Source: Colwellia sp. (GTDB lineage Bacteria > Pseudomonadota > Gammaproteobacteria > Enterobacterales > Alteromonadaceae). Taken from it: 58,573 bases of DNA. The notes beneath the pieces are model-generated. The model was not told the DNA's origin and did no database searches. It worked only from the letters and a program-made list of their open reading frames with translations. The position numbers and the translations under genes are program-made. Positions 8,371-18,300 of the stretch are shown here, piece after piece. The first letter of the stretch is position 1; each line of letters begins with the position of its first letter. The stretch is from contig NZ_JABSOV010000018.1 in the NCBI RefSeq assembly GCF_013215345.1, forward strand, positions 1 to 58,573, given 5' to 3'.

Positions 8371-9822
8371 CTATAAATTCTCTTCGGCAAAAGAAGCCAG
8401 TCGGCTTCGCACCACGCCATTTAAATTAACCGTAGCAGAGCCTGGGAAATCTTTAAAGCGCTCAACAATATAAGTTAACCCTGAAGTAACCGCGGTTAAA
8501 TAGTTACTATCAATTTGCGCTAAATTACCAGAGCAGACTAATTTAGTACCTTCACCACAACGGGTGATAATAGTTTTTAACTGAGCCGCGGTTAAATTTT
8601 GACACTCATCAAGCAGCACTAGTGCATTTTGAATACTACGTCCTCGCATGAAATTTACTGACTTAAACTGAATATTGGCTTTTTCCATAATGTAATTCAA
8701 ACTGCCATGCATACTTTCATCTTGTTTATGCAATACCTCAAGTGAATCGGTTATTGCAGCTAGCCAAGGCGCCATTTTCTCTTCTTCAGTACCCGGTAAA
8801 AAACCGATGGACTCGGCAATTTCCGGCGTACTTCGCGTGACAATAATTTTGTCATATAAACCACGTTCTATCACTTGCTCTAAAGCAGTTGCCAAGGCAA
8901 GTAGGGTTTTACCACAGCCTGCCGGCCCCGTAAGAATGACTAAATCAATATTAGGATCGAGTAAAGCGTCCATCGCCATGCCTTGATAAACATTTTTAGG
9001 ATGAATACCCCAAGCATTTTTGGCTAATAAGCGTTCTCGACCAAGATCTAATATTGAAATACGGTCGTCATCCCAACCAGTAACTTTACCAGCAAAGCTA
9101 TCGCCATCATCAAGTAGATACTCATTAATATAAGCTAATGGCACAGCATCGCGAGCAACATAATGAGTAGTGTTCCGTCCTTCTGTCTCTGTATCTACGG
9201 ACTGAATTTGTTGCCAAAAATCCCCTTCAAATTGATGATAACCTTTAGTGAGGAATTGGATATCATCAATAAGTTGATCGGTCCTATAATCTTCAACATG
9301 CGCCAGCCCTGCTCCTTTGGCTTTCAAACGCATATTGATATCTTTAGTCACTAAAACAATTTTCTTGTGTGGGGTTTTCTTTTGAATATGTAAGGCCGCG
9401 TTAATGATACGGTTATCATTTTCATTAAAAGATAACGTATGCGCTGTTTGCTTTAAGGCATAATCATTAATAATGGCGAGACAACCACTAGGATGCTGAT
9501 CATCATTTTGTGGCAGTTTAACGCCAGCGAGCACCTGCTCTGGACTGGCATCTCTTAGCGTATCTTCTAATGCTCGAATAGCAACTCTAGCATCACGACT
9601 AACATCTTTGCGCCTGTCTTTAATTGAGTCGAGCTCTTCTAGCACTGTCATAGGCACAACTACATCGTGCTCTTTAAACGATAAAAAAGCGAAAGGTTCG
9701 TGCAAAAGGATATTGGTATCTAAAATATAGACAATTTGTTGGTCGGCGGTCTCTTCGGCTGAAGACGGATGGGCTAATTTATCACTTAACATATTCTCAT
9801 TATTCATATTCTCTTTAGTCAT
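8371..9822 (-). CDS. PhoH-family PIN-ATPase (YlaK-type ribonuclease/helicase)
   Basis: A 483-residue cytosolic protein with two domains. The N-terminal PIN nuclease domain (about residues 30-170) has YILDTNILLHEP, PMTVLEELDSIK and SRDARVAIRALED, with the conserved acidic residues. The C-terminal PhoH ATPase (about 245-480) has Walker A ILTGPAGCGKTLLA and Walker B ALVLLDECQNLT. The family (B. subtilis YlaK, mycobacterial PhoH2) couples RNA unwinding to cleavage; the role in gammaproteobacteria is not well defined. An in-frame upstream start would add 15 residues, but the ATG chosen (9820-9822) has CGGAGATTGCCC directly before it. It diverges from rapA. An 8-bp inverted repeat, ATACTTTA/TAAAGTAT (9868-9894), sits 45 bases upstream and may be regulatory. 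Confidence 0.88.
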   Translation of the reverse strand: MTKENMNNENMLSDKLAHPSSAEETADQQIVYILDTNILLHEPFAFLSFKEHDVVVPMTVLEELDSIKDRRKDVSRDARVAIRALEDTLRDASPEQVLAGVKLPQNDDQHPSGCLAIINDYALKQTAHTLSFNENDNRIINAALHIQKKTPHKKIVLVTKDINMRLKAKGAGLAHVEDYRTDQLIDDIQFLTKGYHQFEGDFWQQIQSVDTETEGRNTTHYVARDAVPLAYINEYLLDDGDSFAGKVTGWDDDRISILDLGRERLLAKNAWGIHPKNVYQGMAMDALLDPNIDLVILTGPAGCGKTLLALATALEQVIERGLYDKIIVTRSTPEIAESIGFLPGTEEEKMAPWLAAITDSLEVLHKQDESMHGSLNYIMEKANIQFKSVNFMRGRSIQNALVLLDECQNLTAAQLKTIITRCGEGTKLVCSGNLAQIDSNYLTAVTSGLTYIVERFKDFPGSATVNLNGVVRSRLASFAEENL

Positions 9823-10067
9823 GGGCAATCTCCGTGAGTCACTGACAAAACAAATATAAAAGAGCAATACTTTAATCTATACCTACTAAAGTATAGCTTA
9901 ACCACAGTAATCTCTAAATTATCGTGAAGCAAGCACAATTTTTTAATGATTCCGTCTATGATAAAGAGTATTATAGCGCCCTTTTTTTACCCCAAGTTTT
10001 TAATGCTTAGTCTCGCTCTTTATCAAATATAAGGTAATTACTAAGCAATCGTCGGAGAAGTAAGTTT

Positions 10068-12995
10068 ATGCCATTTCAGCTAGGTCAGCGTTGGATCAGT
10101 GACAGTGAATCAGATCAAGGATTGGGTACAGTAACTGGGGTTGAACACCGCTTTGTTAATATTGTTTACACTGCGACCGGAGAGTCTCGACAATATGCTA
10201 AAGAAAATGCTCCTTTAACCCGTGTTATCTTTAACCAAGGTGACCTTGTTCCCAGTCATGAAGGCTGGATGTTAAAAGTAGAGTCAAAGAGTGAAGCACA
10301 TGGTATTTTGACTTATGAGGGCATACGTCAGGACACCAAAGAGCAAGCAAGCTTAAAAGAAGTGATGATAGATCATTTTATTAAATTCAATAAGCCGCAC
10401 GACCGTTTGCTTAATAGCCAAGTAGATCGTTTAGATTGGTTTCGCTTGCGTAAAGACTGTTTACAACATCAATATCAGCAGCAACAATCTGACTTAACTG
10501 GCCTAACCGGTGGTCGAGTTAGCTTAATACCACATCAACTCTACATTGCCGATGAAGTGGGTAATCGTTTTGCTCCTCGTGTTTTACTCGCTGATGAAGT
10601 GGGCTTAGGTAAAACCATTGAAGCAGGCTTAATCATTCATCAACAATTAGTTACTGGCCGGGCTAAAAGAATTCTCATCATAGTACCAGAGTCTTTAATG
10701 CATCAATGGTTAGTAGAAATGCTACGCCGTTTTAATCTTAATTTTAGTATTTTTGATAATGAACGTTGTGTTGAAACCAGCCAAGATAATTATGTTGATG
10801 GTAAAAAAGCTAACCCTTTTAGTTCAGAGCAACTGGTACTGGTTAACTTAGGCTTTATTACTAATAATCCAGAATGGTATGACGCACTTGTCAGTGAAGA
10901 CTGGGATTTAATGGTCGTTGATGAAGCGCACCACTTAAACTGGCAACAAGACAAGCCAAGTATTGAATACCAATGTATTGAGCAACTTGCAAAAGTTATC
11001 CCTGGGGTTTTATTGTTAACAGCTACCCCTGATCAATTAGGTCATGAAAGCCACTTTGCCCGTTTACGTCTACTTGATCCTGACAGATTTTATGATTATC
11101 AAAAATTTACCGAAGAAGAGTCCCACTATAGCGAGGTTGCTGATGCCGCTAATGCTTTAGTCGATGGTGAAAAACTTAACGCTGAGCAAGAAAAAACATT
11201 AGCTGATTTATTAAAAGAAACAGATATCAGCGCCCAGTTAACTGAATTAAATCAGGCTGACTCGGCAAGTTCAGCCAAGGTACGCCAAAATTTATTAAAA
11301 CAATTACTCGATAGACATGGTACTGGCCGTATTTTATTTAGAAACTCGCGCAACACAATTAAAGGCTTTCCGGCACGCCAAGTAGTACCCGCACCATTAG
11401 CTATGCCAGAGCAGTATCAAGATAATATCAATGAATTTATGCTTAGTGACTGCCCAGAAGTATTAGCTAAATCTAAACAAGCTAAGTATATATTTACCCC
11501 GGAAATGCTCCATGGCTTAAACCTACAAAATGACACTTGGACTGATTTTGATCCTAGAGTTGATTATTTAATTGAGCTACTGCAATCACTTAATAAAGAA
11601 AAAGTATTAGTAATTTGTGCCCACGCGCAAACAGCCATTGATTTAGAAGCTGCTCTGCGCATTAAAGAAGGTATTCGCAGCGCAGTGTTCCACGAAGGTT
11701 TATCAATATTTGATCGTGATAAAGCCGCCGCTTATTTTGCTCAAGATGAAGATAGTGCGCAACTGCTACTTTGTTCTGAAATCGGTAGTGAAGGGCGTAA
11801 CTTCCAATTCGCTCATCATTTAGTATTATTTGATTTACCAAGTAATCCTGATTTATTAGAGCAGCGTATTGGTCGCTTAGACCGTATAGGTCAAACAGAG
11901 ATAATCCGTATTCACGTGCCTTACTTTGAAGACTCTGCACAGCAATTATTATTTGATTGGTATCAGCAAGGTATGCAAGCTTTTGAGCACACCTGCATTA
12001 CCGGTCGAGTAATATTTGAAAGCTTTGGCGAGCAATTATTATCGCTAGCGTTAACTTGCCAGCAGCAATCAGCCGAGGCCGAAGCGCTTATTAGCGATAC
12101 TTGGCAAAAGCACTTAACCATCAAAGCTGAGCTAGAGTCAGGTCGAGATAAGTTATTAGAGCTGAACTCTTCTGGTCAAGGGCGTGCACTTGAACTGGTT
12201 GAAAAGATTCGACAAGCCGATGATGACATAGGGTTGCCGCAGTTTATGTTTCAAGCTCTGGATGTTTTTGGTGTGCAACAAGATGATAAAGCCGATAATG
12301 CCATTGCCTTAAATCAAAGCGAACATATGCTTAATAGCAACTTCCCTTGTTTACCAGAAGACGGCACCACCATTACTTTTGATAGAGATACTGCTTTAGC
12401 CAATGAAAACTACCAATTACTAACTTGGGATCATCCTATGGTGCGTGGCGTCATGGACTTAGTATTAAGTGATGAAATTGGTAATGCCAGTATTGGCTTG
12501 TTAAAAAATGAAGCGCTACCTGTAGGGACTTTCTTCCTTGAGTGCTTATTTACTGTGGAAGCAACTGCACCAGCACATTTACAGCTAGGTCGTTACTTAC
12601 CGACTACGCCTATTAGGATTTTAGTAGATAAAAATGGCACTAATTTAGCGGATAAGGTCAGTGAAAAAGTACTTGACAAACAATTATCGCCAGTAAAAAA
12701 ACAAATGGCCTTACAACTTATCAAAGCGCTTAAACCTCAAATTACACCTTTGGTTGCTAAAGCAGAAGCACACGGCGCACAACATATTGTTGCCATTCAA
12801 GAAAAATCTTTAGCGGCTATGCAAAGCAAACTCTCTGTCGAGCAACAAAGGTTAACGGCGTTAAAAGCAATTAACCCAAGTGTTCGCCAAGAAGAGATTG
12901 ATTTTATCAGTCAACAACAAGATGAATTAAGCCACTATATTGATAAGGCGCAATTGACCTTTGAAGCAATTCGCATGATAGTGGTTACCCATTAA
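10068..12995 (+). CDS. rapA: RNA polymerase-associated ATPase RapA (HepA)
   Basis: Swi2/Snf2-family ATPase that binds core RNA polymerase and promotes its recycling after transcription. The 975-residue length equals the family norm (E. coli 968). Seen in order: N-terminal Tudor-like domains (FQLGQRWISDSESDQGLGTV), Walker A ADEVGLGKTIEAG (about residues 176-188), DEAH box VVDEAHHLNWQ, TATPDQLG, the C-terminal helicase lobe with CSEIGSEGRNFQFAHHLV and QRIGRLDRIGQTEII, and a long helical tail. GGAGAAGTAAGTTT precedes the ATG. It is followed on the same strand by rluA, the conserved rapA-rluA pair. Confidence 0.97.
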   Translation: MPFQLGQRWISDSESDQGLGTVTGVEHRFVNIVYTATGESRQYAKENAPLTRVIFNQGDLVPSHEGWMLKVESKSEAHGILTYEGIRQDTKEQASLKEVMIDHFIKFNKPHDRLLNSQVDRLDWFRLRKDCLQHQYQQQQSDLTGLTGGRVSLIPHQLYIADEVGNRFAPRVLLADEVGLGKTIEAGLIIHQQLVTGRAKRILIIVPESLMHQWLVEMLRRFNLNFSIFDNERCVETSQDNYVDGKKANPFSSEQLVLVNLGFITNNPEWYDALVSEDWDLMVVDEAHHLNWQQDKPSIEYQCIEQLAKVIPGVLLLTATPDQLGHESHFARLRLLDPDRFYDYQKFTEEESHYSEVADAANALVDGEKLNAEQEKTLADLLKETDISAQLTELNQADSASSAKVRQNLLKQLLDRHGTGRILFRNSRNTIKGFPARQVVPAPLAMPEQYQDNINEFMLSDCPEVLAKSKQAKYIFTPEMLHGLNLQNDTWTDFDPRVDYLIELLQSLNKEKVLVICAHAQTAIDLEAALRIKEGIRSAVFHEGLSIFDRDKAAAYFAQDEDSAQLLLCSEIGSEGRNFQFAHHLVLFDLPSNPDLLEQRIGRLDRIGQTEIIRIHVPYFEDSAQQLLFDWYQQGMQAFEHTCITGRVIFESFGEQLLSLALTCQQQSAEAEALISDTWQKHLTIKAELESGRDKLLELNSSGQGRALELVEKIRQADDDIGLPQFMFQALDVFGVQQDDKADNAIALNQSEHMLNSNFPCLPEDGTTITFDRDTALANENYQLLTWDHPMVRGVMDLVLSDEIGNASIGLLKNEALPVGTFFLECLFTVEATAPAHLQLGRYLPTTPIRILVDKNGTNLADKVSEKVLDKQLSPVKKQMALQLIKALKPQITPLVAKAEAHGAQHIVAIQEKSLAAMQSKLSVEQQRLTALKAINPSVRQEEIDFISQQQDELSHYIDKAQLTFEAIRMIVVTH

Positions 12996-13036
12996 TAGAA
13001 AATCCGTATAAAAAAGTGACCTCTTATTTATGCGGA
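12996..13036. repeat. Short palindrome related to the ATACC repeat family
   Basis: AATCCGTATAAA (13001-13012) pairs with TTTATGCGGATT (13027-13038 or nearby) with one G-T wobble. The AATCCGTATAAAAAAGTGA arm closely matches the right terminal repeat of the 51382-51648 element (CCAATCCGTATGAGAAAGTG). It begins at the base after the rapA stop codon and would fold as a hairpin in the rapA transcript. It looks like a deletion derivative holding only the terminal repeats. Confidence 0.55.
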
Positions 13037-13121
13037 TTGCTATAACAGCAATTGTATTAAATTAATGACGCAGGGCTAGGTTGTATTAACCTTAGCTCTG
13101 CCATAAATTAATGAGAAAGTA

Positions 13122-13805
13122 ATGAGCGCAAACCCCGATTTTACCTATTTACCTCCTATGTCACCTTACCTTGATATTATTTATCAAGATGATGATATTG
13201 TTGTCATAAATAAAGGCAGTGGCATTTTAAGTGTGCCCGGACGCTTGCCTGAGCACCAAGATTGTTTACAAAACCGTATACAAAGAGTATTGCCGACAGC
13301 AACTATAGTGCACCGATTAGATATGGCAACCTCCGGCATAATGATTATGGCATTGAACAAACCAGCACACGTTGTCATCAGCCGCCAATTTGAGCAGAGG
13401 AAAACCCAAAAAAGTTACCTTGCTCGAGTTTTTGGTTCGGTTGCGCAAGATGCAGGCAGTGTCGATTTACCCTTGATATGTGATTGGCCCAATAGACCAA
13501 AACAAAAAGTAGACCATGAAAACGGCAAACAATCATTAACCCATTATCGCGTGCTTAGCCGTAGTGATTCAACAGATGAACATGCAAGTACCTTACTTGA
13601 GTTAACACCTGTTACTGGCCGTTCACATCAACTTAGAGTACATATGCTCGCCTTAGGCCATCCTATTCTAGGGGATAGACTTTATGCTCCAGAGCCAGCA
13701 TTAACAATGAGAAATAGATTACAGCTACATGCTTTGCAGTTAAGTTTGTTTCACCCAAGTACTGAGCAAGCCATTAGTTTTAACGCGCCTTGTCCATTTA
13801 TTTAA
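13122..13805 (+). CDS. rluA: Dual-specificity rRNA/tRNA pseudouridine synthase RluA
   Basis: Isomerises uridine to pseudouridine in 23S rRNA (U746 in E. coli) and tRNA U32. The 227-residue protein (E. coli 219) has the catalytic motif HRLDMATSGIMIMAL (about residues 65-79) with the essential aspartate, and the family signatures ARVFG, TGRSHQLRVHM and GHPILGDRLYAP. It has no S4 domain, which fits RluA rather than RluC or RluD. It lies 126 bases after rapA on the same strand, as in other gammaproteobacteria, which supports RluA. The ATG at 13122 has a GAGAAAGTA stretch upstream. Confidence 0.94.
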   Translation: MSANPDFTYLPPMSPYLDIIYQDDDIVVINKGSGILSVPGRLPEHQDCLQNRIQRVLPTATIVHRLDMATSGIMIMALNKPAHVVISRQFEQRKTQKSYLARVFGSVAQDAGSVDLPLICDWPNRPKQKVDHENGKQSLTHYRVLSRSDSTDEHASTLLELTPVTGRSHQLRVHMLALGHPILGDRLYAPEPALTMRNRLQLHALQLSLFHPSTEQAISFNAPCPFI

Positions 13806-13879
13806 CGTTATTTCTTTCACGCTTTTTATTCTATAGTCGATATAAAGCGTGGGAAGTTTAGTCCGTAGAGGAAAGGTAA

Positions 13880-14839
13880 TTGCAACAGATAAGTCTTGAT
13901 AAAGAAATTCGAAGCACAAACAGTCAAAGGAAAGGCAGTTCAAAGTTATGGGCTTTACTTATCTGCTCGCTTATTTATATTTGCACAATCGCTCCCTCGG
14001 TTGCTGAAGAAAAAAAAGCTGATACTGCACAAGATAAATCTCAAAAGAAAGCTAATAGTGCAACAACAATAAAAGAACCGATCCCGTTAACCAAGCAATA
14101 TAAAGCAGACCTCAAACACTACCTAGCAAGTGAACAAGTGAAACCTTTATTGGCAGGACCTGATGATTATCTAACGTTAGTGAAAAGGTATACTAGTGCT
14201 AATAGTAAAGGCGTGGCTATTTTATTACCTGAATGGCAGCAAGGAGCTACAAATCCAAAAGCGATCAACTTTTTACGTAATGCTTTACCTTCGCAAGGTT
14301 GGAGTACCATTGCCATACAACCTAGTAACAAACCAGACAATTATCCCTCGACGGCGATAACAGTTACCGAGCAGAAAAAAGAAAATGAATTAATACTTAA
14401 AGAGTATAAAAATAAACTTGGGGCAATGCTGAATGCAGTGATGAATACAGCAAAAGAATACCCGGGCATAGTGCTGGTCATTGCTCAGGGGAATAATGCC
14501 GCTTTATTGGTAGACTTATATAGTGAAACAGGTAATCAATTACCAAACGCGCTTATATTACTAAGTAGCTATAGAAAAAGTAATCAAGCTCTGACCAACA
14601 GCGTCAATGAAGAGTTTGCCCGCCAATTAGCCTTTACTGAACTACCAGTACTTGATCTATACCTTAAACACGATAACCCACTGGTATTAGCAAAAGCAGC
14701 ACAAAGAAAATATTTTTCCCAACAAGAAATGAAAGTGTATTACCGCCAGCGCCAGCTCAATAACAATGTTACCGGCTATTACCCGGAAAAGGAGTTATTG
14801 AATCAAATCAATGGCTGGCTAAAAGCTATTGGTTGGTAA
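13880..14839 (+). CDS. DUF3530-like protein with alpha/beta-hydrolase-like layout, secreted or membrane-anchored
   Basis: A 319-residue protein of unknown role. A hydrophobic segment (LWALLICSLIYICTIAPSVA, about residues 23-42) looks like a signal peptide or anchor, then a charged low-complexity stretch rich in K, A and T, then a domain with GVAILLPEWQQG, ALPSQGWSTIAIQP and IVLVIAQGNNAALLVDLY, resembling DUF3530 proteins of marine gammaproteobacteria. The position of the nucleophile elbow reads GNNAA, with no serine, so it may not be a catalytic hydrolase. Translation probably starts at TTG (13880-13882), since AGAGGA lies seven bases upstream and no ATG precedes the signal segment. It sits between rluA and the convergent djlA. 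Confidence 0.7.
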   Translation: MQQISLDKEIRSTNSQRKGSSKLWALLICSLIYICTIAPSVAEEKKADTAQDKSQKKANSATTIKEPIPLTKQYKADLKHYLASEQVKPLLAGPDDYLTLVKRYTSANSKGVAILLPEWQQGATNPKAINFLRNALPSQGWSTIAIQPSNKPDNYPSTAITVTEQKKENELILKEYKNKLGAMLNAVMNTAKEYPGIVLVIAQGNNAALLVDLYSETGNQLPNALILLSSYRKSNQALTNSVNEEFARQLAFTELPVLDLYLKHDNPLVLAKAAQRKYFSQQEMKVYYRQRQLNNNVTGYYPEKELLNQINGWLKAIGW

Positions 14840-14934
14840 GCTCTCTGCACACAAGTACTAAGACTCTTCGGCTTTACTTTCTTCTTTATCTTTCTACTTT
14901 AGCTTTCTGCTTGAATTTCCTAACTTAATTGTGA

Positions 14935-15750
14935 TTACTTTTGCTGTTTAACAATCACATCATAGGCTGCTTGAATATCTTGAGTTTTTTGTTTGGCACT
15001 TTCCATCATTTCTGGTGGTAGACCTTTGGCAATTAATTTATCAGGATGATGTTGAGACATTAATTTTTTATAAGCTTTTTTGATGGCAGGCATCGCTGTA
15101 CCTTGCTCAATACCGAGTATTTTATAGGCATTGGCAAGTTGTTGTCCGCTAGTAGGTGCTTGCCCTCGCTGACGGTAGCCGCTTCCTTGCTGCTGAAAGT
15201 TAGCACCGGCAATAATCATTTCCAGCAAATTATCAAGCTCACGAGCTGAATAGCCTAGAAACTTAGCGATGGTATGCAGAACTGAACGCTCGGCACTATC
15301 TAACTCGCCGTCACTAAAAGCTACTTGAATTTGAATCTCCAAAAACATTAACAATAAGTCATGTCTATTGCCCATCAAACGCTTAAATTTTACCAGACGG
15401 TCTTTGAGCGGAAAGCCTGAGGACTTACCTTCCCGAAAGGCATCTTGAGCTTGCTGTCGTAATTCAGTACTTAATCCCAGTTTATCCATATAGGCACTAG
15501 CAAAAGCAATTTCATGGCTAGTCACCTGCCCTTTAGCTTTGGCTACATGGCCCATAACCGAAAAAGTGGTGTAGAAGAAGGCGGCTTGTCTAGAGATATC
15601 ATCTTCTTTACCGCCAGATAAACCATTAAAATTAAACCCACGGCCACGATCAAAAATATGACCAAGCCAAAGGCCAAGTAAAGCACCAAATAAGCTTTTA
15701 CTGAGCATAAAGCCAAATAAAAACCCTAAAATCTTACCCCAAATATGCAT
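14935..15750 (-). CDS. djlA: Membrane-anchored DnaJ-like co-chaperone DjlA
   Basis: A co-chaperone that stimulates DnaK from the inner membrane. The N-terminal segment (GKILGFLFGFMLSKSLFGAL) is a glycine-rich membrane anchor, as in DjlA. A TerB-like acidic helical domain follows (about residues 55-175), and a C-terminal J domain (about 205-271) carries the HPD motif in LMSQHHPDKLIAKGLP. The ATG at 15750 gives MHIWGKILG, matching E. coli MQYWGKIIG; an upstream ATG at 15762 adds four residues but lies too close to AAGGA. Total 271 residues, as in the family. It is divergent from lptD and convergent with the DUF3530-like gene; rluA, djlA and lptD are also neighbours in E. coli. Confidence 0.93.
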   Translation of the reverse strand: MHIWGKILGFLFGFMLSKSLFGALLGLWLGHIFDRGRGFNFNGLSGGKEDDISRQAAFFYTTFSVMGHVAKAKGQVTSHEIAFASAYMDKLGLSTELRQQAQDAFREGKSSGFPLKDRLVKFKRLMGNRHDLLLMFLEIQIQVAFSDGELDSAERSVLHTIAKFLGYSARELDNLLEMIIAGANFQQQGSGYRQRGQAPTSGQQLANAYKILGIEQGTAMPAIKKAYKKLMSQHHPDKLIAKGLPPEMMESAKQKTQDIQAAYDVIVKQQK

Positions 15751-15917
15751 ATTTTTGAGCATTCCTTATAATAATTTCTTGTTAACCGGTGAACTATGAC
15801 AGAAGAATTGAGTCCAACTGAAAAAATTGCTATATCATAAAGCAATTAGCCGTTAAAATACTTGATTCACCATTAGAAAATAAATTTATAAAAACTTTAC
15901 CCTTTATCGGACAATAA

Positions 15918-18227
15918 ATGCTTTTTTCCCGTACATTGAATTTTACCTTAGTTGCGTTGCTGGCATGCTTATCTAAAGTCACGCAAGCGAACGCTGATAT
16001 AAAAATCCCAGCGCCTGAAGCTCAAATAATGATATGCCCATTACCTGAGTTTGCTGATATTGCCATTGACATTCCGGAGGTCCTTGATGACAACATCCGT
16101 ATTTCATCATTACATGCCAGTATTAAACAAGATCAAATAGCTCAATTTAACGGTTCGGTTATTTTGGTTGATAAAAGCCAAAGAATACTTGCCGACCAAC
16201 TGGCCTTCGATCGATTAAAAATGCAAATAGAAGCAGTTGGCAATATTCATTACCAAGGCAAACAAATTAACATTTTTGCAGAGACCCTTAGTGCAAGTAA
16301 AGTAGATCGCGCCACTAAAATGACTTCTGCTTCATATCAACTCCAGGGTAACCCTGGCCACGGTACAGCAGGAAGTTTGTCCATTGATGGTGATGGCCTA
16401 CTCAGTTTAGTGGACTCAACGTTTACTACTTGCTTGCAAGAAGTGCCTGACTGGCAAATCAAAGCCGCTGAGATTAATTTATCTGCCAGTGGCGATTTTG
16501 GTGAAGTTTACCATGCACAATTTAGAGTATTAGATGTACCTATACTTTATGTGCCCTACTTTTATTTTCCTCTTTCTAAAGAGCGACTGAGCGGATTTTT
16601 ATATCCTCAAATAGACCAAAGCACCAATAATGGCTTTGAAGTTACCGCTCCGTTTTATCTCAATATTGCCGAAAATTATGATGCCACCATTACACCACGT
16701 TATATGTCTAAGCGTGGCTTGCAATTACAAACTGAATTCCGTTATTTAAATGACATGCAATCAGGGAAAATTGATTTTGAGTATTTAGATAATGACAAAG
16801 CAATAAAGTCTAATAACGATCCGCGTTATTTAGTCCGCTTTCAACATGTAGGTACTTTTTCTGACAACTTCCGCGCTTATATCGATTATACCACCATCAG
16901 TGATGATAATTATTTAGTCGATATTGGCAGCAAGCAATATAGCTCAAATGATGCTTACCTTTATCAAACGGGTGAGTTGGCTTACTTTAGTGAGCAATGG
17001 CAAGCGACAATGCAAGTACAAGATTTCGAAGTACTAGGTGACCATCAACCCAGTTATAAAACATTACCGCACATTGAATTATCAGCCCAGCAACCGTTAA
17101 ACTTTTTAGCTGGACAATTTGAACTTTATTCTGAAATAACGAGTTTTCAGGCCTCAGAAAAAGATCAAGTCGAAGCAAATCGTTACCATATTGAGGCGGG
17201 TTTTATTTTCCCTATAATTAGACCTGCTTGGTTTATAAATTCTGAAATAAAAATAATGCACACTTATTATCAACAAGATAATATTACTCAAGGTAGTAAC
17301 TTGGATGAGACTGTCGAACGAACCTTGCCGAAAGTGCGTCTTCATGGTGGTATTAATTTTGATAGAGAGCTAGTCGCTTTTGGGCAAAGTTACCGTCATA
17401 CTTTAGAGCCACAGTTACAATACCTTTACGTGCCAGAAAAAGATCAATCAAATATTGGTTTATATGATACCACGCTATTACAAGACGACTTTCACGGTAT
17501 TTTTAGAGATACTAATTACAGTGGTTTAGATAGAATAGCAGCAGCTAACCAGTATACCTGGGGGCTTACTAGCCGCTTACTTGATAAAGAAAACTTAGAA
17601 ATAGTTCGAGTGAGTATTGGCCGCATTCAATATCTTGGTGATAAAAATACTGACCTTGCCAATGACCCCCTGTTAATTGATAATGACAGCATTAACGATA
17701 ATCAGTCATCAGTCGCAGCTGACTTGTTTTATCGGGTTAATCATCAGTGGCAGGTAAGTGGCGATATTCAATACAATACCATCGAAGACTTTACCAACAA
17801 AGGTCAAGTCAAAGTTGATTATCAAATTGATAAATATAATCTTGTACAATTGAACCATCGCTATACTCGTAATGTCTCAGGAGATAGCTTAGAACAAGTT
17901 TCGCTATTAACTAGCTTCGCTATTGACAAAAACTGGGCCTTTGTCGGCCGTTTAACGCAAGATTTACAGCAAAATAGAAGTTTAGAATCATATGCAGGCT
18001 TTCAGTATGAAAGCTGTTGTTGGGCAGTACGTATTGCCTTTCATCGCCATATTAACTCTAATTTAGATCCTGCAAGCGCTCCAGACGGCCGAGAAGATTT
18101 TGATAAAGGTATTAGCTTCAAGTTCATCATTAAAGGATTAAATGGCAAGCAATCGGCCATAGGCACTCAAGAGATGTTTGATAAAAGTATCTTTGGTTAT
18201 AAGCGCCCTTATTACTTACAAAATTAG
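15918..18227 (+). CDS. lptD: LPS-assembly outer-membrane protein LptD
   Basis: Outer-membrane beta-barrel that, with the lipoprotein LptE, inserts lipopolysaccharide into the outer leaflet. The 769-residue protein has a signal peptide ending about ...[10 protein letters not shown] (residue 25), an N-terminal OstA/LptA-like domain (about 50-180) continuing the periplasmic Lpt bridge, and a barrel domain to the C-terminus. Cysteines near residues 41 and 174 ([12 protein letters not shown]) and a CC pair near 696 ([12 protein letters not shown]) are placed for the inter-domain disulfides. It starts the lptD-surA-pdxA-rsmA run. The other Lpt genes (lptA, B, C) lie 16 kb to the right. Confidence 0.96.
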   Translation: MLFSRTLNFTLVALLACLSKVTQANADIKIPAPEAQIMICPLPEFADIAIDIPEVLDDNIRISSLHASIKQDQIAQFNGSVILVDKSQRILADQLAFDRLKMQIEAVGNIHYQGKQINIFAETLSASKVDRATKMTSASYQLQGNPGHGTAGSLSIDGDGLLSLVDSTFTTCLQEVPDWQIKAAEINLSASGDFGEVYHAQFRVLDVPILYVPYFYFPLSKERLSGFLYPQIDQSTNNGFEVTAPFYLNIAENYDATITPRYMSKRGLQLQTEFRYLNDMQSGKIDFEYLDNDKAIKSNNDPRYLVRFQHVGTFSDNFRAYIDYTTISDDNYLVDIGSKQYSSNDAYLYQTGELAYFSEQWQATMQVQDFEVLGDHQPSYKTLPHIELSAQQPLNFLAGQFELYSEITSFQASEKDQVEANRYHIEAGFIFPIIRPAWFINSEIKIMHTYYQQDNITQGSNLDETVERTLPKVRLHGGINFDRELVAFGQSYRHTLEPQLQYLYVPEKDQSNIGLYDTTLLQDDFHGIFRDTNYSGLDRIAAANQYTWGLTSRLLDKENLEIVRVSIGRIQYLGDKNTDLANDPLLIDNDSINDNQSSVAADLFYRVNHQWQVSGDIQYNTIEDFTNKGQVKVDYQIDKYNLVQLNHRYTRNVSGDSLEQVSLLTSFAIDKNWAFVGRLTQDLQQNRSLESYAGFQYESCCWAVRIAFHRHINSNLDPASAPDGREDFDKGISFKFIIKGLNGKQSAIGTQEMFDKSIFGYKRPYYLQN

Positions 18228-18300
18228 TTTGCAAAATTAGCTTAAAAAATAGCATAATTCGAAAATTATAAATTATAAATTATAAAACAAGACCTAAATA

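Noticed and set aside
9868-9894. 8-bp inverted repeat upstream of phoH as an operator
   Set aside because: AT-rich and short; no known regulator motif matches. Noted under phoH only.
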